Origin: Xestospongia bergquistia
Lineage: Eukaryota; Porifera; Demospongiae; Haplosclerida; Petrosiidae
Assembly (NCBI GenBank): GCA_963965975.1
Contig: OZ014421.1
Location: 1,555,001 to 1,619,000 of the forward strand
Reading direction: 5' to 3'
DNA length: 64,000 bases
Part shown: positions 1-11,270 of the stretch, piece after piece
Layout of the letters: the number at the start of each line of letters is the position of its first letter
Numbering within the stretch: position 1 is the stretch's first letter
The notes under the pieces: model-generated
Seen by the model: only the letters and a program-made list of their open reading frames with translations
What the model was told of the DNA's origin: nothing
Databases searched by the model: none
Program-made: the position numbers and the translations under genes

Positions 1-56
1 AATATTATATATATAATAATAATATGTATAATATTATATTAATTAATATTAAGTTG
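1..56. repeat. AT-rich palindromic tract in intron 3 of Kelch-kinase copies
   Basis: This is a run of alternating AT/TA with ATTAATATTAAT-like self-complementary blocks. The same tract recurs at about 24003-24063 and 48838-48899, in each case in the intron before Kelch exon 4. In copy C (near 39780) most of it is missing. It could form a cruciform and act as a breakpoint; that role is an inference. Confidence 0.7.
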
Positions 57-499
57 TTCTGTTAAGTGAAAAACACAAAAAAAGATTTTTTTAAAAAAGT
101 CAGGAAATAACTGTAGTTTCATAAAGTCCTTAAACAAATGAGTTCACAATGAGATAATATTTGTTTAAAATTTTTTTTCAATGCTTGATCTATCATTTAC
201 TAACTGATTGACAAAGTTTAAAGCTATTGTTTATCAGGAATGTTCAGAATCACTTCTAACTCTAGAAACTTTAATAATTCACAATTATATTTTAAATAGT
301 GACCTCAAATAGTAAATTTTCCTATTGTTGTTCAATATTAAAATAGATGTCCCAGGTCTTATTAAAGGAAATATTGTAACTAAATTAAAATCCACATAAA
401 CTATAAAATGAACAATATTCTTAAACATTTCCCAGTATACAGTATTAATTACTGCTATGTTAATTATATAATATGTTAACTTGAATATTATCTACCTAG

Positions 500-2750
500 C
501 ACTGGGAGAAGATAAGTGAACCACTTCACAAATCAGTGAATTGGCCTCAGAGTAGATGTTATCATGCTACCACTATTATCAGTGACCTACATGTGATGAT
601 GGTAGGTGAATGTTATATTGCTGACAGCTGGTTATTTAACATTGATACAAAGACATGGACAAAGGTTAGTTACTAGTTATCATGTGACCTAACACTAACA
701 CTAAGTGAGTTAATGTCTATGATCTACAATATGAGGAGATATAATAAAGTGTGACTATTTAAACTTTGACCTCTGAAAATAGCCCTCATCTATAAAAAAT
801 TTATAATTAATAATAGTTATTGTTTTTATGACCTGATTTTATACCTGTAGTCCTGACACTATAGTATGTTAAAATTTATGATAGTATAGTCTATTGATAT
901 ATCTGATTTGTTTATAGTTATAATTCAGTTATTAAAGACTGTACATAAGTACTTATGTTCATGTTTTAAAGTATTGTAACATGTCAACTCTACCAGTTCA
1001 TACAAAGTTATAGTCTGTTACTAGAGTACATGTATCCACTGATGTTACATGTATAATGACTAGTTTTGTAGTAATATCATAACATCATTATTATAATGTC
1101 ATATAGTACACTATATTCCATCTTATAGCTCAATATACCAGAGTCAGTGAATAAGAGAAGAAGACATTCCCTCTCATTATGGAATGTGTCACCTACCATT
1201 GTATGGGTAGTACAATTTGGAGGATATTGTAATGGTAAACTCAATGATACTACAGTGATAGAACTTAGTAAGTACTGTCTATTGATGATAGTATTTGTTA
1301 TATAGTACACACACACATTATCATTATTATCACAGTATGATATAGGAGTATTGACACATTAACTGTTTATATTACAAACTAGTCTCATAACTCAATACTA
1401 TTGTAACATACTATATCTCTCACTGTAGTATGTAATGATGACCAGTGGACTGTAGGAGATGTAATAACTAACCTGACATCTACTGAAGAATATCAACTTA
1501 AGCTACAACAGAAGAGACAAGGACAATCTCAACTTACTGTCCAATCTCCTACACGTCTTCAACCTTCATCTTCATCACGTCAAGAATTAGATAGAGAAAT
1601 TCAACATTTAACACGACAACTTGAAGTTACCAACAAAGAGCTACAAGATACCAAACAACAGCAGATAGATATGACAAGAGCTCTTCAAGAGGACCTTGAA
1701 ACAAAAGAAAGACAACTACATCAACTACATCAAGAACTTCAAGAGAAACAACAAACTCAAGCTAATCTTGAACATGAGCACAGAAATAGAGAAAGGTTAC
1801 TTCAACAACAACTACAAGATCAAGAAGAGAGAGAAAGAGGACAGTTACAGGATAGTCAAGAGAGGGAAAGAGTACTATGTCAAGAACGTGATAATTTTCG
1901 TCAACAATTTCAGGACTCAACCACTGCTCTTCAACAAACACGTCAAGCTAATGCCACTCTTCAACAACAAGTTCAACAGTTACAACAACAGTCTCACTGG
2001 GTAGTGAGGAAGGAGGAGATTGAGATGACTGAGGAGATCCTTGGGAAAGGAGGTTGGGGAGAAGTCAAGGTGGCTAAATTTCGTGGCCTTAGAGTAGCTG
2101 CCAAATGTCTTTATGAAGTTATCCTGTCACCATATAACATATCAGTTTTTACGAGAGAAATGGAGATTGCTGCTCGAGTACGTCATCCTAATTTCCTTCA
2201 GTTCATAGGAGCCACTCGAGTGGGTAATCCCATCATCCTCTCAGAACTAATGCCAACTAGTCTTCGCAAAGAGTTAGAAGCTGGTCCTCTACCCTATCCT
2301 GCTGTTCTGACTATCAGTCAAGATATAGCCTGTGGTCTCAACTATCTCCACCTCTTTAAACCAGACCCAATACTACATAGAGATGTCAGCACTGCTAATG
2401 TCCTTCTTACTCGTGGTGATTGCAGTTGGAGAGCCAAGGTATCAGACTATGGTTCAGCTAATCTTCAACCAATGATTGGTCGTACAGTCAATCCAGGTAA
2501 TCCAGTTTATTCTGCTCCAGAAGCTGCTGTACCAAAAGACCATTCTCCTGCAATGGATGTTTACAGTTATGGTGTTGTCTTGATTGAAATGATGATCTGT
2601 CGTATTCCTGAGGTAGCTCAGCGACAACTTCATATTAACAGTATTAGACGACCAACGTTTAAAGCTCTTATTGAGCGATGTTTAAAAGAGAATCGTAGAG
2701 AACGTCCGATAATGTCAGAGATCCTAACAGGCTTCAATGAAACCATTTAA
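500..2750 (+). CDS. Kelch / coiled-coil / TKL-like protein kinase, copy A (5' end outside window)
   Basis: Three exons are visible: 500-664 and 1129-1267 (Kelch blades), and 1429-2750 (coiled coil plus kinase). All have GT-AG borders and consistent phase. The last exon opens with CNDDQWTVGDVITN, continues as a Gln/Glu heptad coiled coil, and then enters a kinase domain. Kinase motifs seen are Gly loop GKGGWGEV, VAAK lysine, HRDVSTANVLL catalytic loop, SDYG in place of DFG, and YSAPEA. The catalytic Lys, Asp and Asn are present, so activity is plausible. The expected role is a cytoplasmic Ser/Thr or dual-specificity kinase with Kelch-mediated partner binding; the substrate is unknown. In exon 4 the usual Kelch GG is GE (VGERYIAD). 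The upstream Kelch exons lie before base 1. Copies B-D are closely similar, introns included. Confidence 0.9.
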
Positions 2751-2980
2751 TAGTATACAATAATATAGTGTGCTTTATAATTTTAGTAGTAAGGTTATTA
2801 TAATAGCCACATGCTTAATGTTTAAGGTTTAGTGATAGGATAAGTATTAAAATATGGTGATCTCAGACTGTCACACTGTACATCTTTAGGACAATGTCAT
2901 TAGTAGAGGTGTGTCCTCAATATAAAGGTCATTAAAGTATTACTAGTATGGACCTAGAACAAGTGTCCTGAAGTTCAGAC

Positions 2981-3414
2981 TTATAATTTTTTCCAATTTT
3001 TATTACCAAGAGGTAGAGTTGTTTTAATTCTCATAGAATAAGATGGTGCTGTCCTTGTAGTTAAAGATTGACATCCAATTATATGAGGTATATTATAGGA
3101 ACATGGAGTAGTATTCTAAAATTTTATAAAAATATAAACAAAATTATATAAAAATTACTTGTTCCTTGTCCTGATTAGTTTGATAAATCCAAAAATTTGT
3201 GGTCGTAATTGGAGGGGGTTCGCCTGTTACCATGACAACATTATCAATTTAAACAAAGTAATAAAGGACATACTGTTAATATGATGGGTTGATATCCAAC
3301 ATAATGGACCTTTACTACTTAAAGAAGATGGTTGGACATCATAGGTACAGGGAGAAGGTGTCGCTATTTGTTCCAGAGAAAGAGGTGGTCGTGAGACATA
3401 GCATTGTCTTAAAC
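2981..3414 (-). pseudogene. SHIPPO-repeat (STPG/ODF3-like) gene fragment, copy A, three exons
   Basis: Three minus-strand exons join in phase: 3414-3274, 3223-3159 and 3115-3007. If the last exon is not spliced it runs to a stop ending at 2981. The first exon carries TPSPCTYDVQPSSLSSKGP, a SHIPPO-type PxPxxY...KGP unit; the third carries TAPSYSMRIKTTLP. SHIPPO proteins associate with ciliary or flagellar microtubules. The reading frame is intact here, but upstream exons are gone: the sequence switches near 3430 to unrelated duplicated DNA. The last two exons seen in copies B and C are deleted. The fragment lies tail-to-tail with Kelch-kinase A. The family call rests on the motif spacing and on the canonical STPGPAHY in copy B. 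Confidence 0.6.
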
Positions 3415-4043
3415 CTGAAATTATAATCCTCTCAAGACTTTTAGCCAGAACTAGCCTTGTGAGGTCATCCCCTTGAGAGACTAAGATAGAACTACATGTG
3501 ATAGCAATAATTTCCCGCCACTCATGGTTACTTAACCGTTTTATTAATGGACAAGATCTAGGTCAGTGAATAAATTAAATAAACTTGTACATATTCAATA
3601 AAGTTTTAACCTATTTATTAGAACAAGCTACATCAATAATTAGTTCCACCCACCAGACATTACTAATTAATTATTCATAATACTGTTAACATGCAAGGAC
3701 TCATTACTTGTTTACATCTGCCTATATCATTCTTTTTTAAAACTGTTTGAAAAGTGCATTTATGCATATTGAATAAGGTTTTTTCCTCTTTATTAGATAT
3801 AACTGCTCGGCAATGGAGCACAGAAGTTTGAGGTTCTTATTGTAACTTTTGTTAACACATATATGATTGTATCTTCTAAAACAAAAATGATGATATACCA
3901 AATATAATAAAATTCCTTACTCAGCATGACTATAGTTATGTTTTTGTGTGCGACAATTCCTACCCCAATGACAATTTAATTTGTTAGTAACTTCATCTAA
4001 AAATTATAAGAGAGTAAAATGTCAATACTTGTACATGCTACCA

Positions 4044-4110
4044 AGTTAATAAATAGTTAATAAATAGTTAATAAATAGTTAATACAATTATAGTTAATAA
4101 ATAGTTAATA
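4044..4110. repeat. Short tandem repeat TTAATAAATAG
   Basis: An 11-bp unit is repeated three times in a row and then again after a short interruption. It lies in an intron of the CHFR-like sequence. Confidence 0.8.
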
Positions 4111-4957
4111 TAATGTATATGTACATTCTACAATTACCCATTTACCAGGTAAGTCATCACTTGAAATGTCCTGTCTAAATTGGTAAGCTAACTCTTTAAA
4201 GTTTTTAAAAGCACACTCATAACAAGTACGAGTTGAGGAAGATATTCTAATAGTCCTTGTGTCTAGGAGAAAAGAACAATCATTATGAACTACATATACT
4301 ATAATAATACTACTGTAAGCAAACTTCACACATATAATAAAAATGTAATTTTTACTTACCAGGTGCTTGATATGTTCCATCATCTAATTTCTCCAAACAA
4401 GATTCTAACAAATCCTTCAATGATATACTCTTTAGTCTCATATAATCCTAACAATATGTCTAAATACAATACATAAAAAAAAACATTATATGTACTTTTA
4501 AAACTCTTGATTCATAAACATTGTCGCAAATTAAATTACCTAATATAGTTTCATCAAAATCAATATCTAATGTAGACATTAATTAATAATTATAATGTAT
4601 CCTCTTTAATTAAGCAATCAAACTATACCTTTAAATAAATTAAGACAATCTCTACATCCTAGTTTTCTACAACCTCAGTACATGTGACAATAAGCTTTAT
4701 TATATACATCACTTACAAAGTGAAAAAGGAAGTGAAGAAGGAAGGTACTACAATATTCATTAAAATTGTAACAATGAAACAATGCCACTATTATATATGT
4801 ACTTGTATATTTTAAAGTAAAATTAAGACATCAAACTTCACATTAATTAAAGGGGTTAATTCCTCCAGTTACGTGTACTTATGAATACTAACTGTCTTCT
4901 AAAAGTTATAAGCTTATTATTTTTTTAAAGAAGCTTCACATTTAAGGTACATGTATA

Positions 4958-5217
4958 TAGACATTCCCAATATCTTCATCAGGTCTGACTTTAACTACAG
5001 AATGAGAGTAGACACCCTCTATATTAGAATACTTGTGCTAGTCCCATACTATTATTTAAGTGTATTATACAACCTCTATATTGAGGACACGTGTTCTAGT
5101 CCCATACTAATACTTTAGTGTATTATACAACCTCTATATTGAGGACACTTGTTCTAGTCCCATGCTAATGCTTTAGCATATTATACAACCTCTATATTGA
5201 TGACACTTGTTCTAACT
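4958..5217. repeat. 58-bp minisatellite with unique leader
   Basis: A leader of about 60 bp (ending ATGAGAGTAGACACC) is followed by about four copies of a 58-bp unit. The unit contains CCTCTATATTGAGGACAC, TTGTTCTAGTCCCATAC and TAATACTTTAGTG. Leader plus array recur at 13447-13745, and the array alone recurs at 34158-34280. It sits inside an intron of the CHFR-like fragment, and the last unit is cut off after GTTCTAACT. Confidence 0.85.
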
Positions 5218-5829
5218 ACCTTTTACAAGTTATCAACAATAATAATTTCAACTGCTTAAGGTAGTTCTATATATGTTATGGTCATATATACATTTTTGAG
5301 GTGGTATAGTGACGTCACTATCAGATCGTCTATCAGGCATTGGTTGTAGACAACATAAACACAATATATGATTACTGGTAATAGTACAGGAATAAGGAGG
5401 TTGAGTTGGATGAGTGGAATGACTAGTAAAGACATCAACATAACTGGGACATTGACAACATCGTGGGGGTGGAGCAGGAATTGAACTAAAAAAAAGAAAA
5501 GATTGAAATAAAAATAACAACTATTGTACTTAGTTTTATTGGATAATACACCTCAATAGAAACTATATAATATAAAATGAGAATATAATTATTGGAGTAA
5601 TATAGTACTATATTGTAGTTAACCAAATCAAAGTGTTCAAATATATCAGAGTAGCCATTGTTACTGGATCGATAGTGTTAATTCTGTAAACATTTCTGAC
5701 TTGTTGATGTGCATTACTTACAATGGGTGTGATGTAATATGGATTAGACCAGGATAAGATGGTGAAGATCTGGAAAAAAAATATGAGAAGATGAAAGGAG
5801 AGTAGAAGAGGCACTTGTACTCAGATACT

Positions 5830-5849
5830 GAGAGAGAGAGAGAGAGAGT
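5830..5849. repeat. (GA)n microsatellite
   Basis: A pure GA run of about ten units lies directly after (on the minus strand) the donor of the first visible CHFR-like exon. Confidence 0.9.
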
Positions 5850-6039
5850 CATTTACCTTGAATCACTAGAACTAGTATCATGTGGTGATGGTAACCAAAA
5901 ATCAGAACCTGTCATTGAGCAGTTACAACAAGTCTGTGTAAAGCAACAACTATCCTGCCAAAAATAACTAATAGTCTATCACTTTTTAACTATTATTAAT
6001 AAACTGGCTGTACCATAGAATATCGCTGGAAAAACAAGG

Positions 6040-6225
6040 GAGAAACCTGTTATGAGTGATTGCATTTATTGCAATCATTGCAAAAATCTCTTGTCTTCTA
6101 AGACATTTAAAGAGCATTACCACATATACTTTCATCAAGGAAGATGGCTTAAAGCAAAAGATTCTCATACCAGTTCCTCTAGTCCACTTGATGTGTCACC
6201 ACAACCATTATCACTGGCTGTTTAA
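6040..6225 (+). pseudogene. Transposon gene remnant with zinc-finger-like N-terminus, copy 1
   Basis: An open stretch reads CIYCNHCKNLLSSKTFKEH followed by YFHQGRWLKAKDS and ends at a TAA after PQPLSLAV. The Cys and His spacing suggests a small zinc-binding domain at the start of a transposon protein. A longer relative lies at 58668-59400, in a block duplicated from here, but the two copies have lost different parts. No catalytic domain is visible. The family was not identified. Confidence 0.45.
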
Positions 6226-7673
6226 CTGAGTTCTACTGAAAGGAATATCATTAATGAAGAGATTGTTACTTTTTTGCCAGATGATGAAGTTCCAAAAAAG
6301 GTGCCCAAAAACTCAAAACTCATTAAACACCTAACTTAATTACATAAACAATAATCAACACGTACAGATGTACTTATTACACAACTGCCAAATTACATAT
6401 ATAGAGAGTCATCTAAAAGTTAAAAATATAAATTATTACATTACAATAACATACATACTGGACTTTAAAACATTTGAGGAATATCGAGAGAGACTATTAT
6501 TGCAAACAAGGTCACACTATTTCAGTGAAGCATTCTTCACATAATAGCAATTACTCACATCCACAGTCAAGTCTATACAGTCAATCTCAATCTCATCCAT
6601 TACAGCTTTGACTTTGCTCAACTTGTTTTATAAAATACTTTGGTTTCAATACGTACTAACATTGAATGATTATTACTTTTCATTCAATTATTTTATCAAT
6701 AAAAGTGTTTTATTATTAAGAGTTTGACTAAAATAGAAACAGATCTAGATATATTGCTTTTATCAATTCATTGTTACTTAGATTGCATACATATCTAGCT
6801 ACTGTAGTATAAACAATTACTGCATACTATTATACTTACCGAATCAACCGTTCATACACTTTAATCAATGACCTCAGAAATAATAGTACTGCATACAGTG
6901 GAACACATTGACCACATTGAAAAGATGACTACCCTATAGTCTGTATCCTAAGAGATACTATATTTCAAGTAATAGTTATGACAATAACATCATTAATACT
7001 AGTTACTTCAACATGTATCATCATTGGCTAATATATATAGTTGTTCCTTGCATAATCTGTTTGATATGTTCTATAGAGTTAAATATGGCAAAGTGCCTGT
7101 TAGGTAAGAAATCACTATCATGTAGTGAGACGATAACAGTCTCCATTATTATTAAGAGGTAAACCTGTACATTTTGGATAATTCTATGAAACAACTACTG
7201 AGTTTTGTAAGTAGCTATATCCAATGAAAATTAGTTTGGAGTCATTAAGAGTTATTCTTAGCAGATGTTGACTAAAGTACTCATTTCCATTATAAATGGC
7301 TACTTCAGTATATTATTACGAGTTAATGACTTAGTCAGCGAGCTTTCATTTTTACTGACACATATTTTAAACATTTTAAACACGCAAATCATATTGCGCT
7401 AAGCGAGTGGGCGTTATGCATGAGGCTAACAAGTAGTAATTACTTATCGTGGTACATAGATTATTATTATTATATAATGTACTATCATAACTATCACATG
7501 AATTTGTATGATTTACTGTTTGTGCGCTTGTATCTTAAGAGCTTCTCAGTGACCCTGGCTACTAGTGTGTATCTCTTTTCACAAGTAAGGTATGTATCAT
7601 TACTATTTTGATTTTATTTCCAATGTACTTACTTTTTGTTGTATGAAACCTTAAGATCACGAATATCGCCATC
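6226..7673. repeat. Upstream flank of receptor A, duplicated at 59857-61506
   Basis: No gene is seen here. From about 6290 to the receptor start, the sequence matches the DNA upstream of receptor copy C almost base for base, including a shared CCTTAAGATCAC just before the start codon. Copy C carries an extra stretch near 61090-61370. The block probably contains the promoter of the receptor gene; no element could be assigned. Confidence 0.75.
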
Positions 7674-10600
7674 ATGAGCTGGTGTCATATCTATTATATA
7701 ACATCAGTTATACTGTATATCTACAGTACATGTGTTACTGCTTCTGAGTATTATGTCTCTGCAGGAGCGCCTTGTCCTTCTACTAATGTACCTTGTCACA
7801 ATCTTTCCTACTATACTGCTAATTATAAATCTTACTTCACTGATGATACAATCTTCTACTTTCAAGAGGGAACTCACACTCTACATGGTACATTGAAGAT
7901 CAGCAATGTAAGTAATATAACACTAAAGGGATTGGGTCGTATAGAGCAAAGTTTTCACGAGAAAGTTCTGCAATCTACTTCAGTTATAATGTGCAGTAAC
8001 AACAACAACACAGGTATAAAATTTAGTAGTAGCAGAGATGTTGTATTAAAATCATTAACAATAGCAAATTGTGGAGTGTTTGACAGTTTATTACAAATAA
8101 ATATTAGCTTGCTCTTTGTGGACATCAATGTTGTTAGACTAGAACAGGTATCAGTCCAGAATGGTTCGGGTTTTGGCCTTGTTCTTGCAAATGTTTTTGA
8201 TGTATTAATTGCCAATTCCTCATTTGCAAAAAATCAACCTCTTAAGACATGTACTGATTGTTTAGGTGGTAATGCATTTATACTGTATTATAACCAACCC
8301 ACTAATAAAACACAGTACAATGTTTCTATTATACAATCAAATTTCACATTTGGATTAAATCGTAAAAGTTGTACCAGGAGGAAAGGCTACTATATCATTC
8401 AATGTAGTGGAGGGCTGAGTATATATTTATTGTCTACACGATCATACAAGATACAGTTTATAATTGAAAGTGTTGTGTTCTACAATAACATTGCTAACGT
8501 TGGGGCAAACTTCTTATTCTTTGCTAACAACACTGGTCTCTATTCTTTAGTAATGAACAACACTATTAGTACTTATGGCAAAGCATTGATATTTAGCACA
8601 GATAACTATGAATGTACTTCTGGAGCAGGTATGACTTTGCTACAGGTATACACACCCAGCAATGAATCTGAGATTATTGTTGAAAATTGTATTTTTGCAC
8701 ACAATTTTGCTCAAGATTTTGGAGGAGGTGTAGCAATTGGTTTGTTAGCCACTACTGGTAATATTGAGTTTAAAAATTGTACTATATACAACAATACAGC
8801 ATACTATGGATCAGGTATGGGTCTGTATGGATTTTCTTCTGTACTTCTAACTTTTAAGTTTGCAGACATTTCATTTAATTCCAATAAAGTACCCAAAAAG
8901 GTTGATACATTACAATCAGCTTTATTATTAGTATATATTGAAAATGTTATATTTGAACAAATCGATGTTAGTAATCATGACACTACTGGTTTATTGAGTT
9001 ATAATAGTCAGTTAAAATTTCATAAAAATGCAAAGTTTGTAAACAATTCAGGGACTTTAGGTGGTGGTATGGCTTTATATGATTCATCTCATTTAATAAT
9101 GAAAGAACAAACAAACATATCATTTGTCAATAATTATGCTAGTGAATCAGGTGGAGGAATCTTTGTATCAGAAACATTCATAGCTCGTGATTTTCCCACT
9201 TTTTGTTTTTTTCAACTTGAACATGAGTACGACACTACTGCAAAATTATATTTTCTTAGTAATAAAGCCAAAATATCAGGTGATGTCCTTTATGGTGGTA
9301 ATGTGGATTATTGCTTAAATGGACACGAATTTCTCAACATTTTTAATTACTCCCAACAGACAGGACTATCAGTAGTGTCATCAGATCCCATTGAAGTATG
9401 CTTTTGTGAACAAAATATACCTAATTGCTCTGTTACTAACTTTAATATAACTGCAATGCCTGGTATTAATGTCAATATATCACTAGCTACTGTTGGCTCA
9501 AAGAGTGGTTTAACCAAAGGTGTGATAAAACTGACAGGCTTGGATAGTTCATTCAAAGTACAAACTGTCAACACTAGACTAAATTCAAATTGTACTGATG
9601 TTACATTTAGTGCAACAGCAAATAGTTCAACGAATACCGCACAAGTCTATGTAACACTCGAGAAGTCATTTTTACCTTTATATGATCCTTTAGGTAAAGT
9701 TATTGAAGTTACTTTTCAGTCCTGTCCAATTGCTTTTCCATTAGATATTACGAATAATGCTTGTGCTTGTATATCTGAATTAGAGAAAACACCAACAATA
9801 ACATGTGATGTCAACACTCAAACTATAACTAGACATGGTGAAATGTGGATTGGTTATAATAATGACAATGATTGTCTTATTGTTCATCCAAATTGCCCCT
9901 TTGATTATTGTAGTGACAATAACGTTAGTTTTACATTTAACATGACAGAGGAACAATGTCTTAACGATCGATCTGGACTACTGTGTGGGCAATGTAGTGA
10001 TGGCCTTAGTCTAATGTTTGGTTCCAATCAATGTGGAAAATGTACTAATAACTACATAGCTCTTATCATTCCATTTGCTTTAGCTGGTATAGCACTGGTA
10101 GCTGTCATCATTGCTTTAAACTTAACTGTGTCTGTGGGTACAATCAATGGACTTATATTCTATGCTAATGTTGTCAAAATATATGAACACATTTTTTTTC
10201 CTAATGGTCCTGTAAATTTTTTTAGTCTTTTTATTTCCTGGGTTAATCTAGATTTGGGTATTGAGACTTGTTTTATTAATGGTATGGGTTCATGTAGTAA
10301 AGTATGGTTGCAGTTTTTCTTTCCAGGCTATGTTTGGTTTCTACTAATATTTATCATAATATTATCACGATATTCCAGTAAAGTGGTTCAACTTGTGGGA
10401 AGACAAGCAATTCCAGTATTAGCAACTATGATACTACTATCATACACCAAACTGATACGCACTGTCTTCCAGGTCATTCACCACATTAATATTCAGTGTA
10501 TTGATAAAAGATTTTTCAAATTCTACTTATTAAGGTGGTATATTGATGCTACTGTAGAATATCTGAAAGGTTGTCATCTACCATTGTTCCTGTTCTCACT

Positions 10601-11270
10601 GGCTGTACTCATTTTACTTATTATTCCATACACTTTCTACCTCCTTACTATACCATTATTTGAAGGACCTTTATCAAATCACATGTTCTGCTGCCAAAAG
10701 TTGTCAACATATATGAAGCCTTTCTCTGATGCATATGGAGGTCCATATAAGGACAAGTGTCGTTTTTGGACTGGATTTTTACTATTAGTTCGTGTTGTCT
10801 TAGCACTGGTTGTATCCCTAGATATTGATATTGCTGTTAGCTTGGATATGTTGACATCTATTTTAGTTGTTATTATCTTTATGTATTTTCCTTTGAGGGG
10901 AATATATCAAAAGCTTCCCTTGGTCTGTCTGGAGATTTTCTTTATTCTTAACCTTATTTTATTGTCTTCTATAAATAAACAAACCTTTACTAATTCAAAA
11001 GTAGAACTATCAACCAAAATTTTGGTATCACTAGCTTTTGTAGTTTTCTGTTGTATTTTGTTCTATCACATGTGGGATCGATTTATAAAGTCATATTTCC
11101 AAGACCACACCAGAAAGATTTTTAAAACACGATCTAATATACTACCCAATGATGATTACAAAATAGATCTCCAGTTGATATCATCATCAGCTGATATGAC
11201 ATATTCATTAGTGCCAGAGTTACGTGAACCTCTGCTTGATGATGAAAACAACATTTCTTTTATGAAATGA
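7674..11270 (+). CDS. Single-exon surface protein: beta-helix-like ectodomain, Cys-rich module, multipass membrane region (copy A)
   Basis: 1198 aa. The first residues MSWCHIYYITSVILYIYS form a signal peptide. Residues of about 30-560 are rich in Asn, Ser and Gly with repeated strands of the form IxFxNCTIYNNTA(Y)xGSG, typical of right-handed parallel beta-helix (pectin-lyase fold) proteins, with many N-glycosylation sequons. A Cys-rich part follows, with CPFDYC and RSGLLCGQCSDGLSL. About eight hydrophobic segments come next, starting NYIALIIPFALAGIALVAV, and an acidic cytoplasmic tail of about 80 residues ends the protein. It was probably a plasma-membrane receptor or adhesion protein; ligand and signalling are unknown. 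No intron is visible. Copies B and C are paralogues. Confidence 0.88.
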   Translation: MSWCHIYYITSVILYIYSTCVTASEYYVSAGAPCPSTNVPCHNLSYYTANYKSYFTDDTIFYFQEGTHTLHGTLKISNVSNITLKGLGRIEQSFHEKVLQSTSVIMCSNNNNTGIKFSSSRDVVLKSLTIANCGVFDSLLQINISLLFVDINVVRLEQVSVQNGSGFGLVLANVFDVLIANSSFAKNQPLKTCTDCLGGNAFILYYNQPTNKTQYNVSIIQSNFTFGLNRKSCTRRKGYYIIQCSGGLSIYLLSTRSYKIQFIIESVVFYNNIANVGANFLFFANNTGLYSLVMNNTISTYGKALIFSTDNYECTSGAGMTLLQVYTPSNESEIIVENCIFAHNFAQDFGGGVAIGLLATTGNIEFKNCTIYNNTAYYGSGMGLYGFSSVLLTFKFADISFNSNKVPKKVDTLQSALLLVYIENVIFEQIDVSNHDTTGLLSYNSQLKFHKNAKFVNNSGTLGGGMALYDSSHLIMKEQTNISFVNNYASESGGGIFVSETFIARDFPTFCFFQLEHEYDTTAKLYFLSNKAKISGDVLYGGNVDYCLNGHEFLNIFNYSQQTGLSVVSSDPIEVCFCEQNIPNCSVTNFNITAMPGINVNISLATVGSKSGLTKGVIKLTGLDSSFKVQTVNTRLNSNCTDVTFSATANSSTNTAQVYVTLEKSFLPLYDPLGKVIEVTFQSCPIAFPLDITNNACACISELEKTPTITCDVNTQTITRHGEMWIGYNNDNDCLIVHPNCPFDYCSDNNVSFTFNMTEEQCLNDRSGLLCGQCSDGLSLMFGSNQCGKCTNNYIALIIPFALAGIALVAVIIALNLTVSVGTINGLIFYANVVKIYEHIFFPNGPVNFFSLFISWVNLDLGIETCFINGMGSCSKVWLQFFFPGYVWFLLIFIIILSRYSSKVVQLVGRQAIPVLATMILLSYTKLIRTVFQVIHHINIQCIDKRFFKFYLLRWYIDATVEYLKGCHLPLFLFSLAVLILLIIPYTFYLLTIPLFEGPLSNHMFCCQKLSTYMKPFSDAYGGPYKDKCRFWTGFLLLVRVVLALVVSLDIDIAVSLDMLTSILVVIIFMYFPLRGIYQKLPLVCLEIFFILNLILLSSINKQTFTNSKVELSTKILVSLAFVVFCCILFYHMWDRFIKSYFQDHTRKIFKTRSNILPNDDYKIDLQLISSSADMTYSLVPELREPLLDDENNISFMK

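Larger units (their letters stand above)
3737..5954 (-). pseudogene. CHFR: CHFR-like E3 ligase, C-terminal half, decaying
   Basis: Nine short minus-strand exons are legible: 5954-5857, 5769-5722, 5485-5292, 4694-4629, 4566-4540, 4447-4360, 4262-4146, 3996-3921 and 3875-3737. Diagnostic CHFR features are LCLCCLQPMPDRR, the cysteine-rich YCHMY.GCRKLGCRDCL, CYECAFKNFKELAYQFRQD, and a PAR-binding zinc finger NCHWGRNCRTQ...YNHIC. CHFR is a mitotic-checkpoint ubiquitin ligase with FHA and RING domains; both domains should lie upstream and are absent. Splice phases agree except between exons 5 and 6. The Trp expected before GC in the fourth exon is a TGA stop. Sequence above 5954 is a transposon remnant, so the gene is 5'-truncated. 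Sponge CHFR presumably exists intact elsewhere (inference). Confidence 0.72.

Noticed and set aside
4285-4476. Plus-strand ORF of 63 codons
   Set aside because: Antisense to a CHFR-like exon and its intron.
5820-5850. (GA)n and similar runs considered as regulatory GAGA sites
   Set aside because: Simple microsatellites inside introns; nothing further supports a regulatory function.
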